A stretch of DNA of 64,000 bases from Siphonodentalium dalli (lineage: Eukaryota > Mollusca > Scaphopoda > Gadilida > Siphonodentaliidae): contig CP136067.1 of the NCBI GenBank assembly GCA_032622095.1, forward strand, positions 175,742,556 through 175,806,555, read 5' to 3'. Shown here piece by piece: positions 12,120-22,756 of the stretch (the stretch's first letter is position 1; every line of letters begins with the position of its first letter). Both the position numbers and the translations under genes were made by a program. The notes beneath the pieces are model-generated. The model did no database searches and was not told where the DNA came from. It saw only the letters and a program-made list of their open reading frames with translations.

Positions 12120-12720
12120 TAAGTATGCCAACGATGTCGTTGTTGTTGGCATTCGCGGCTTGGGGCTACACGCATTTTTTAATGAGTTAATTCTGTCTTT
12201 TTAATCAAGAGGAATTATGATACCCGTCCCTAAAAGAGGTATGCCAACGATGTTGTTGTTGTTGGCATTCACGGCTTGGTGGCCACCCGAAAATTCTCGC
12301 CCGAAGATTCTCGCATTGCCGTAAAGAGAAAATTAGCATTGTGTGGATATAGTAAATATTTTTTCGCCAACAATGTCGTTGTTGTTGGCATTCACGGCTT
12401 GGGAGTGACCCCCCACCTTTACGAGATGGTCATTCACGGCTTGGGGCAACACGCATTTTTTAATGAGTTAATTCTGTCTTTTTAATCGATGTCGTTGTTG
12501 TTGGCATTCACGGCTTGGTGGCTACCCGAAAATTCTTGCCCGAAGATTCTCACATTGCCGCAAAGAGAAAATTAGCATTGTGTGGATTTAGTAATTTGAA
12601 CTAATTATTTTCTCGCCAACAATGTCGTTGTTGTTGGTATTCACGGCTTGGGAGTGACCCCCACCTTTACGAGATGGTCAAAGGAGAAGGCAGTGGAAGT
12701 CCCGTCAGATTCAGTGACGT
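12120..12720 (+). repeat. GTTGTTGTTGGCATTCACGG array, part 1
   Basis: At least five copies of GTCGTTGTTGTTGGCATTCA followed by CGGCTTGG, roughly 110-135 bp apart. They alternate with TTTTTAATGAGTTAATTCTG and CCCGAAAATTCTCGCCCGAA blocks. This is a complex higher-order tandem repeat, not a gene. Confidence 0.7.
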
Positions 12721-12959
12721 ATCGCACTGCCTGGAATTTACTAAATTTTAGCAGCCATATAAGGTGCGTGAGTTAGCAGGAATCGAGGGTGTAAGTTTAA
12801 AGCTTGTTTATATGAATGTATTGAAAATAGACTAAGATTTTCAACCGTAACAAGAAATGTATATATGAGAAAATGTCAATTCTATATTTTGGGAGGTATT
12901 AGCAAGTTTTGGCTGAACGGATTCAGCAGTTTGAAGTGAATATGGATATACAAATATAC
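12721..12959. other. Unassigned spacer
   Basis: A short stretch between repeat arrays with no recognisable content. Confidence 0.4.
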
Positions 12960-13382
12960 ATAGTTACTCCTCTTGGATCGCGAGCGAATATCAACCCGAT
13001 TAACCCCCGCCGTGTTTGCGGTGATCTTATTGATTGGGAGTGGAGAATGGGTGATCAGAGCTTGGCCAAAATGCGACGTCGGCGATCCCCGTGTTTTTTT
13101 ACCCTTATATACGAAATTTGAGCTCAATCCGTCCAGGCGTTTTCGATTCCATGACGTACCCACATATATACACACACACACATATATATATACGGCATAC
13201 AAACGCTCATTAAATTATCACTTGATTAACCACCGCAGTGCCGTTTTTTGTACTGAGATTGGAGAACGGGTGCTCTGACCTTCTCCAAAACGCGACCACG
13301 GCGGTGTCGGTGGGAATTTACACTTACATACGAAATTTGAGCTCAATCTGTACACGCGTTTTGGATTCTATGAAGTACCCAC

Positions 13383-13416
<34 letters not shown>

Positions 13417-13438
13417 CGGAAGTCTCAAAATATATAGT
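12960..13438 (+). repeat. D modules, copies 3 and 4
   Basis: Two diverged D blocks in tandem (about 12960-13195 and 13195-13438). Both contain the GAGCTCAATC string and end in (CA)n then (TA)n. The second ends CTCAAAATATATAGT directly before another ACTAGC head. Confidence 0.6.
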
Positions 13439-14412
13439 ACTAGCAGGTTAGCCCGCCACTGGCGGCGGCGTTGGTCCGAAACATGACATTTGTTTTCGCT
13501 TCTCAATGAGTTAATCGTGCCTTTTTAAGAGAAATTATTGTACCCTCCCTAAAAGAGGTATGATTTAAGGTACATCGGGCGGAAAAAAAACTGACCCGAT
13601 GATGTCGTTGTTGTTGGCATTCAGGGCTTCGGGTCGTTGTTGTTGGCATCACGGCTCGGGGCTACCCGAAAAATCTCACATTGCCGTATAGGGAAAATAG
13701 GATTGCGTGTATTTAGTAATTTTAACTAATTATTTTCTCGCAAACAATGTCGTTGTTGTTGATATTTACAGCTTGGGGGCTATTTTCTCGCCAACAATGT
13801 CGTTGGCGTTTACGGTTTTGGGCAGTGGAAGTCCCGTCAGATTCGGGACGTATCGCAGTGCCTTGGATTCACTTAAAAAACTGACCCGATGATGTCGTTG
13901 TTGTTGGCATTCAGGGCTTCGGGTCATTGTTGTTGGCATCACGGCTCCCCGAAAAATCTCACATTGCCGAAAAGGGAAAATAGGATTGCGTGTATTTAGA
14001 AAAACTGACCCGATGATGTCGTTGTTGTTGGCATTCAGGGCTTCGAGTCGTTGTTGTTGGCATCACGGTTCCCCGAATAATCCCACATTGCGAAAAGGGA
14101 AAATAGGATTGCGTGTATTTAGAAAAACTGACCCGATGATGTCGTTGTTGTTGGCATTCAGGGCTTCGAGTCGTTGTTGTTGGCATCACGGCTCCCCGAA
14201 AAATCTCACATTGCCGAAAACGTGTATTTAGTAATTTTAACTAATTATTTTCTCGCCAACAATGTCGTTGTTGTTGATATTTACGGCTTGGGGGCTATTT
14301 TTTTCTCGCCAACAATGTTGTTGTTGTTGATATTTACGGCTTGGGGGCTATTTTCTCGTCAACAATGTCGTTGGTGTTCACGGTTTGGGGCACATCACTG
14401 ATTATATAATAT
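13439..14412 (+). repeat. ACTAGCAGG head module, copy 4, plus GTTGTTGTTGG array, part 2
   Basis: Begins ACTAGCAGGTTAGCCCGCCA. From 13584 on it contains repeated units starting ACTGACCCGATGATGTCGTT at about 13591, 13880, 14006 and 14128; the last three are spaced 126 and 122 bp. Each unit carries two GTTGTTGTTGGCAT strings. The end (14240-14395) has TTTCTCGCCAACAATGTCGT repeats. Confidence 0.7.
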
Positions 14413-17208
14413 ACTAGCAGGGTTACCCGGCGTTGCCCAGGTTAATGTATGCTGTGGATATTTGTTGGGAATAGAGAATGCTCTTGCTTAAAGTGTTATA
14501 CGTTTTCTCATAAATTGTATATTCAAATAGCATCACAACACATGATTATTACAGTCATGGAATATAAGTAGTGGCTCACCTTGTCAATTGTCATTCTGTT
14601 TATCTAATCGCGATTAATCCGTTCCACCAATAATGAAGTATTTATTTATTTACAACTGCGTATACATTAGACGTTATAATATGATACATGAACATCATAA
14701 ACACATTAGTTCGATAAAAGATGAAAATTGGGTTTTACATATTGAGATGTATCAATCAATCTAGTGGGTTGAACTAAGATCTCGATGACACCTGGCTATC
14801 ATATCTCCACGAAGATACAGATGTTTCAAAGAAATTCCCAGGTGCTCATCTGTTCATGGTGCTATATATTGGCTAAATATTCTTAGTTTAAACGAAATGT
14901 TGCTTCACACATATATCAGCTACATGTGCCAGGCACAGAGCGATATTTTGAGTTGTTTATGTCAGTCGATGAGTCTGTTCTAAAACCCTTGTCAGATGTC
15001 AGTATTGGTAGGATCCTGAAAAGTCTTGTGATACTAACTGCATTTTCTTGTATATCAGAAGAAACTATATTTGACTGCACACTGTGACCACTATTTTTGA
15101 ACAGGCCTTCCATGTCTGTTGACAAATTGTAACTTTTTGTGGAAACTGTATTGAATGGAACACACTAAATTTTGTTATTATATATATGCAATCCTCTGAC
15201 GGTTCGAGGTCTCTCAGTTTGCACGAATATATGTATCTCTTCAATAGAATGATACATATACGTTTAATGCTTCTTCTAGTTATCTCTTTTTGCTAGCTCA
15301 TTGTGTGAATGCCTTGATTGCCATTCCCATATAAATATGACTGTTAAGAAGATATAATTGTTCAAGTGACTTATGTGGGTCACCATATGTCGGGATTGTG
15401 AAATGTGAACGCCCAACTACTTAAAATGATATGGAGATGGCCTGGTGACTGTATATATCTTATATGTGGATATCTGCGAATAGCAAGAATTATCAATGAT
15501 AGTGCATATCCGCTCGCCATCCGTGACGCAAACGACACCAAATGTGATTTAATTCATGGTATATCATTAGAGAAAAAAGTGTATGAATTTGGTGGAATTT
15601 GGTTTATTAAATCAATTGTTGATGCAACGCTGACTCGAACAACACCATATTGGGAAGATGATTATGTATTCGTTTGGTGGAAATCAGCGACAAAACTATT
15701 TCACCATATTTTTTTAATTTCCCATCCCACCAACAGCGTCATTTTAGAAAATTTTAACCCGCACCATTATCTTCCTTGTTAAAAATTACCCCTCTTAGAA
15801 CGCCTTGGTGCCATTCGATTGTACCGCGAGAAGTTATATATAGAACGCACACAGACAGACAAAAAGACAGAGAGAGACAGACAGCACGCTTTTATTTCTT
15901 GTATCATTTGAGAAGAACGTGTCTGAATTTGATGGTAATTGGTACTAAAAATATTTTGTATCAGTTTTGGTGACCCTCCCGTCCCTATTTCGGACTCAAG
16001 CTACACACACTAAGACTCATTAGAGATTAGAGATGCATATATATGAAATTGGTGAAAATTGGCGAGTATACAAATTCGTATCAAAATTAAGGTCCCCATA
16101 TATCTCACCCATAGGGCACCAATTTGGTGTATCTAAACCACACGATAAGATTCCTCGTATCACGGAGAAGAATATGTATCAATCTGGTGGAAATCGGCAC
16201 TAAACATATAGATATTTTTTTTTTGTCCCTCTCATCTCTATACGCCACTGACTCGAATGGCCCCACTTGTGACATCCTAAAACCACACGATTACACTCCT
16301 GATATCATGGAGATGATTGTTTATAAGTTTGGTGATAATCGGCGACTAAACAATTTTTTTTATCAAATTTGGTGCCAATCCCTCCCCTCCCCATCTCTCA
16401 CACAAACAGCACCACTATGGCGTCTTTAAGTCACGATTATATTCCTCGTATCATGGATAAGAACGTGTATCAATTTGGTGGAAATTGGCGCTAAAAAAAT
16501 TGTGCATCAATTTTGGCGCCCCTGTCCCTTTCAATGCAACCCTGACTCGAATGAGGCCACATTTGACAGATAAAAGCCACACCATTAGACTCCTCATACC
16601 ATGGGGGTGATTTTGTATAAGTGTGGTGGCAATCGGCGACTTATTATCAAAATTAGTGCCCACCCCTCCCAATCTCTCATCCAAAAACAACAAATTGGCG
16701 TTGTTAAATCGCACAATTAGATTTCTTGTATCATGAAGAAGAATATATATAAATTTGGTGGAAATCGGCGCTAAAATTAGTTTTATCAATTTTGGTGCCC
16801 CTCTCCCCTTCCGTTCATCCCTGGCTCAAACGACGCCACTTTTGACAAATTTAAACCACACCGTTGATTTTTCATATCATGGGGATGATTATATGTAAGT
16901 TTCGTGGCAATCGGCGAGAGAAAAAAAATCTGCCCCCCCCCCTTCCGGGCACCCCTGACGCGAACGGCGCGACTTTTGCCATATTTAAACCACGCCATTA
17001 TATTCCTCATATTATGGGGATGATTATATATAAGTTTGGTGGCAATCGGCGACAAATTTTTTTCTGCCCCTCCCCCTTTTCTGCCCCTGACAACAACGGC
17101 GTCACTTTAGAAAATTCTAACCCCGACCATTATCTTTCTCGTAAAAAGCTACCCCTAGTAGACCCCTTTGGCATCATCTAGATGGTCCCCTGTGAATTTC
17201 TATAGAAC

Positions 17209-17239
<31 letters not shown>

Positions 17240-17258
17240 TTCGCAAATATAGATATAG
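14413..17258 (+). mobile_element. 2.85-kb repeated element, copy B
   Basis: Starts ACTAGCAGGGTTACCCGGCG and ends with (ACAG)n then CGCAAATATAGATATAG. It joins copy C directly with no spacer and is the inverted partner of copy A, 2959 bp away. Small ORFs on both strands are identical to those of A and C except for a few substitutions, so the copies diverged very recently. No catalytic domain is visible. Confidence 0.85.
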
Positions 17259-20058
17259 ACTAGCAGGGTTACCCGGCGTTGCCCAGGTTAATGTATGCTG
17301 TGGATATTTGTTGGGAATAGAGAATGCTCTTGCTTAAAGTGTTATACGTTTTCTCATAAATTGTATATTCAAATAGCATCACAACACATGATTATTACAG
17401 TCATGGAATATAAGTAGTGGCTCACCTTGTCAATTGTCATTCTGTTTATCTAATCGCGATTAATCCGTTCCACCAATAATGAAGTATTTATTTATTTACA
17501 ACTGCGTATACATTAGACGTTATAATATGATACATGAACATCATAAACACATTAGTTCGATAAAAGATGATAATTGGGTTTTACATATTGAGATGTATCA
17601 ATCAATCTAGTGGGTTGAACTAAGATCTCGATGACACCTGGCTATCATATCTCCACGAAGATACAGATGTTTCAAAGAAATTCCCAGGTGCTCATCTGTT
17701 CATGGTGCTATATATTGGCTAAATATTCTTAGTTTAAACGAAATGTTGCTTCACACATATATCAGCTACATGTGCCAGGCACAGAGCGATATTTTGAGTT
17801 GTTTATGTCAGTCGATGAGTCTGTTCTAAAACCCTTGTCAGATGTCAGTATTGGTAGGATCCTGAAAAGTCTTGTGATACTAACTGCATTTTCTTGTATA
17901 TCAGAAGAAACTATATTTGACTGCACACTGTGACCACTATTTTTGAACAGGCCTTCCATGTCTGTTGACAAATTGTAACTTTTTGTGGAAACTGTATTGA
18001 ATGGAACACACTAAATTTTGTTATTATATATATGCAATCCTCTGACGGTTCGAGGTCTCTCAGTTTGCACGAATATATGTATCTCTTCAATAGAATGATA
18101 CATATACGTTTAATGCTTCTTCTAGTTATCTCTTTTTGCTAGCTCATTGTGTGAATGCCTTGATTGCCATTCCCATATAAATATGACTGTTAAGAAGATA
18201 TAATTGTTCAAGTGACTTATGTGGGTCACCATATGTCGGGATTGTGAAATGTGAACGCCCAACTACTTAAAATGATATGGAGATGGCCTGGTGACTGTAT
18301 ATATCTTATATGTGGATATCTGCGAATAGCAAGAATTATCAATGATAGTGCATATCCGCTCGCCATCCGTGACGCAAACGACACCAAATGTGATTTAATT
18401 CATGGTATATCATTAGAGAAAAAAGTGTATGAATTTGGTGGAATTTGGTTTATTAAATCAATTGTTGATGCAACGCTGACTCGAACAACACCATATTGGG
18501 AAGATGATTATGTATTCGTTTGGTGGAAATCAGCGACAAAACTATTTCACCATATTTTTTTAATTTCCCATCCCACCAACAGCGTCATTTTAGAAAATTT
18601 TAACCCGCACCATTATCTTCCTTGTTAAAAATTACCCCTCTTAGAACGCCTTGGTGCCATTCGATTGTACCGCGAGAAGTTATATATAGAACGCACACAG
18701 ACAGACAAAAAGACAGAGAGAGACAGACAGCACGCTTTTATTTCTTGTATCATTTGAGAAGAACGTGTCTGAATTTGATGGTAATTGGTACTAAAAATAT
18801 TTTGTATCAGTTTTGGTGACCCTCCCGTCCCTATTTCGGACTCAAGCTACACACACTAAGACTCATTAGAGATTAGAGATGCATATATATGAAATTGGTG
18901 AAAATTGGCGAGTATACAAATTCGTATCAAAATTAAGGTCCCCATATATCTCACCCATAGGGCACCAATTTGGTGTATCTAAACCACACGATAAGATTCC
19001 TCGTATCACGGAGAAGAATATGTATCAATCTGGTGGAAATCGGCACTAAACATATAGATATTATTTTTTTGTGTCCCTCTCATCTCTATACGCCACTGAC
19101 TCGAATGGCCCCACTTGTGACATCCTAAAACCACACGATTACACTCCTGATATCATGGAGATGATTGTTTATAAGTTTGGTGATAATCGGCGACTAAACA
19201 ATTTTTTTTATCAAATTTGGTGCCAATCCCTCCCCTCCCCATCTCTCACACAAACAGCACCACTATGGCGTCTTTAAGTCACGATTATATTCCTCGTATC
19301 ATGGATAAGAACGTGTATCAATTTGGTGGAAATTGGCGCTAAAAAAATTGTGCATCAATTTTGGTGCCCCTGTCCCTTTCAATGCAACCCTGACTCGAAT
19401 GAGGCCACATTTGACAGATAAAAGCCACACCATTAGACTCCTCATACCATGGGGGTGATTTTGTATAAGTGTGGTGGCAATCGGCGACTTATTATCAAAA
19501 TTAGTGCCCACCCCCTCCCAATCTCTCACCCAAAAACAACAAATTGGCGTTGTTAAATCGCACAATTAGATTTCTTGTATCATGAAGAAGAATATATATA
19601 AATTTGGTGGAAATCGGCGCTAAAATTAGTTTTTATCAATTTTGGTGCCCCTCTCCCCTTCCGTTCATCCCTGGCTCAAACGACGCCACTTTTGACAAAT
19701 TTAAACCACACCGTTGATTTTTCATATCATGGGGATGATTATATGTAAGTTTCGTGGCAATCGGCGAGAGAAAAAAAATCTGCCCCCCCCCCTTCCGGGC
19801 ACCCCTGACGCGAACGGCGCGACTTTTGCCATATTTAAACCACGCCATTATATTCCTCATATTATGGGGATGATTATATATAAGTTTGGTGGCAATCGGC
19901 GACAAATTTTTTTCTGCCCCTCCCCCTTTTCTGCCCCTGACAACAACGGCGTCACTTTAGAAAATTCTAACCCCGACCATTATCTTTCTCGTAAAAAGCT
20001 ACCCCTAGTAGACCCCTTTGGCATCATCTAGATGGTCCCCTGTGAATTTCTATAGAAC

Positions 20059-20093
<35 letters not shown>

Positions 20094-20111
20094 TTCGCAA
20101 ATATAGATATA
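17259..20111 (+). mobile_element. 2.85-kb repeated element, copy C
   Basis: A head-to-tail tandem duplicate of copy B (period 2846 bp) with the same ACTAGCAGGG start and (ACAG)n plus CATTCGCAAATATAGATATA end. It differs from B by a few substitutions and small homopolymer/microsatellite changes, for example two more ACAG units. It carries the same ~140-bp internal repeat array. Confidence 0.85.
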
Positions 20112-20593
20112 AGATTTGTTCATGTACTCGAGATGTTATATATTGAGATCTGAAAACAAATTATTTAAACAAAACAAGAAAGTTTGCATGCAATTTTGCA
20201 AACATTCTCATAAAAAAAAACTTTATGGTGCCACATACACGTAAGCATGCAATATACAATGCATATTTACCAAAGGCAAACGACATGAAAAGTAAAAATT
20301 CGGTAGTTCCACATATAACGGCGCTACTAAACCAAAGCCTTAAAATACATGTATGATTGATTTTTGCGAGATAATTGCCTGCTATTTACAGGCAAATTTC
20401 GATGGCACCGCTACTAGTGTGACTATACAGTTTTTACTGCTAATGTAGTTCGCTGTGGTACATATGAACGTTATAAGCATTTTAGCATCCGGTTTCTGGC
20501 AAATTGCAGCTTTCTATACAGAAATGACTGCAAAAGAATGAATGCCTGGCAAATTTGCGACTGCATGGACGCATCCCTACAATTCAACAACGC
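20112..20593. other. Unassigned AT-rich sequence
   Basis: No gene or defined repeat was recognised. Confidence 0.5.
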
Positions 20594-20694
20594 AACGATG
20601 CTGTGATTATCTAACCCTTTTGTCGCCGATTTCTGAAACAAGCTGGGCGTGTTCAGAAATCGACGACACAGAGTTAGATAATCGCAGCATTGTT
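20594..20694. repeat. Imperfect hairpin, ~44-bp stem
   Basis: AACGATGCTGTGATTATCTA at 20594 pairs with TAGATAATCGCAGCATTGTT ending at 20694. The stem continues through GATTTCTGAA/TTCAGAAATC around a short GC-rich loop. It could be a small snap-back element or a remnant of one. Confidence 0.7.
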
Positions 20695-21022
20695 TGGTTC
20701 TTCATCAATAAACTCATTACCTGCGGTCAGCATTCTGTGGATTCATTGTGTTGTAATTAATATGTTCGGGTGACAATGCCAATTGGCCATAGGCGAGACT
20801 ACTCGTGAATAATGTAAGAGGCGTGTGCTCATTCGTGTACCCTCATTGTGGTGGTCACATTTGATTACATAACTATGATTTATCTCACTGTGGAAATGAT
20901 ATTGCACACCCGATAATCGAAGCTTTAGCATAGAATACCGACTTGCAAATGCCTGACAAGAACAATGATTTAGATATGACTCCTAGCATATAGATTCCAT
21001 TTATTGCTAGGACCTCTTGGAC

Positions 21023-21421
21023 ATATGTGATTCACGAATTCATGGACCATAAAATGTACGAGTGACCGGTGCATCTATTTGCTCTTCTATCTCTGCTTCA
21101 TATGTGAGTATAACTGAGGACTTCGCTGAATATCATTTATTATTATCCATCCCTTAACTAACACTATTTCTGATTGGGCAAAATCCGCCACGGGATAATC
21201 CGGGAAAAAGTCATAATGGACTCCCGAATGCCATATTGGACTCCCAAGTGTGCAATATAACTTTTTTTTATCGGGACTCTGTGACGTCACGAATTAACTC
21301 TATTGCGAACTGAATCGGTGAACTTGTTATTCGCGCGCAAACACTGGTGGATTTAGCAGACGTTTCACTTCCGCATTGAGTTTTTTTTTCACTTCAGTGT
21401 TTACTTTTCCAAATCATGCTA
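21023..21421. repeat. 398-bp direct repeat, left copy
   Basis: Starts ATATGTGATTCA and ends TTTCCAAATCATGCT. A second copy at 27788-28184 is about 95-97% identical by eye. Both contain a 67-codon minus-strand ORF that differs at a handful of residues, and a palindromic GTGACGTCAC (CRE-like). The two copies flank LINE-A at a distance of about 1 kb. It is probably a dispersed repeat, not an LTR, because no gag-pol lies between the copies. Confidence 0.8.
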
Positions 21422-22204
21422 AAACAGATTCTTCGTTGTGACAATAAACTGTTTCAGCTGTTTAAGTTATTTTTCGCCTTGTTGTCATAATGGAATTATC
21501 GTTCAGAACACATGAGACAATGTGCCGGTAGTGTTCGGACTCCGAAGTGAAACTATTCCACATTAATTTCATGAAGTTTGTTTGATGAAATATCACCGGC
21601 ATTCATAACAAAAGCCGTAAGCAAACCTGTGAAAAGTGCCTGTATTTTCCGCGCACATGTATGTATATGAGAACAGTTGTGAAATGTTCTCAATGTATCA
21701 TTCCGAAGATCATTATGTGATTATTGTGGTTTATACATTCGAAACAGGTTTGGATCTCGTTCAGTTTACTTCCAATCGCCCGCCCCTCTCGATAGACAAA
21801 AACATATTCAACCAAAAGTGTTGGGACCCAACCCATGCAGACCACCCCAAAATGTCCGCTAATAATGGAATGATCCGTGTTTTAACTTCCCAAGTGACTG
21901 GTGCGATCATTATCATGGCGCATTGTTAGAATTTCACACCTACTGGTCCGATCTTCTCTCAGCTTACTATCCAATTAATGTCAATTTCTGTGTGATATTT
22001 AGCTCAAGCCTGTATTTTGGCCCCGTTGAAATACAGACTCATACAAGAAATATTGTTCATGAATTGGAGCAATTTGATTGGCCGAGGGGTGTGAATCGGT
22101 TTATAAAATACACTTGTCATTCTGATTAGTTTCATAATTAAATGTAATTGGACATATCTAAATTACGTATTGGATATAGTAGGACTTGGTAACATCGCAT
22201 AATC
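21422..22204. other. Unassigned sequence
   Basis: ORFs of 97 and 68 codons on the plus strand (21636-21929 and 21923-22129) show no recognisable domain. Nothing else is supported. Confidence 0.4.
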
Positions 22205-22489
22205 TCAGTATTAGTGTAAACATATTTTTATTTCCAAATCCAAACATAATACACATAATACACAAGTGACATAAATATATAACATATAAGAGATAAATGT
22301 ATGGAAATGAGGATCAGACAACAAGCCCGAGGGCTTCTCCTCTTTGGCGACATGCCCCTTCCTCAATAAGTGAGGGAGGGGTATCGATCAGACGGGAAAG
22401 GATATAAATAATGTTTTTTAAAGGAGAAGTAACTAAGTTTGAGTTGGGGATGGAAACAGCGGGAATATAGTGTTAGGGATAGCAGGAGG

Positions 22490-22550
22490 CAGAGCGAGAT
22501 AGAGAGAGAAAGAGAGAGAGAGAATGAGAGAGAGAGTGAGAAAGTGGAGG
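22490..22550. repeat. GA-rich microsatellite in the LINE-A 3' region
   Basis: A purine run dominated by GAGA with interspersed A/T/C on the plus strand; it reads as (CT)n in the LINE sense. Confidence 0.85.
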
Positions 22551-22756
22551 GGCAGAGTTTTCAATAATTTAGTTGCTGCGTGATGAAAATTATGCTCGTA
22601 GTAATATGCATGCGTCAGGCTCCATGGGAGGGGGTCAATCGCAATGGCCAATTCCTATTTCAATGGGGTTCACTGTGAATATCGCTGCATTCTTCATGTG
22701 GAATCATTTCACGTATATACAGGATAGTGACAAGTAATTAACTTACAAAATAATCG

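Noticed and set aside
7040-13500. Hammerhead ribozyme in the ACTAGC head modules (as known for Penelope-like elements)
   Set aside because: A CGAAAC-like string is present after a GC stem, but the required CTGANGA core is missing.
15405-18819. 125-, 105- and 89-codon ORFs conserved in three copies
   Set aside because: They are conserved only because the 2.85-kb elements are nearly identical. They run across the 140-bp tandem units and occur on both strands, with no domain.
14413-20111. Helitron identity for the 2.85-kb elements
   Set aside because: Tandem head-to-tail copies fit, but there is no TC start, no CTRR end with a 3' hairpin, and no Rep/helicase.
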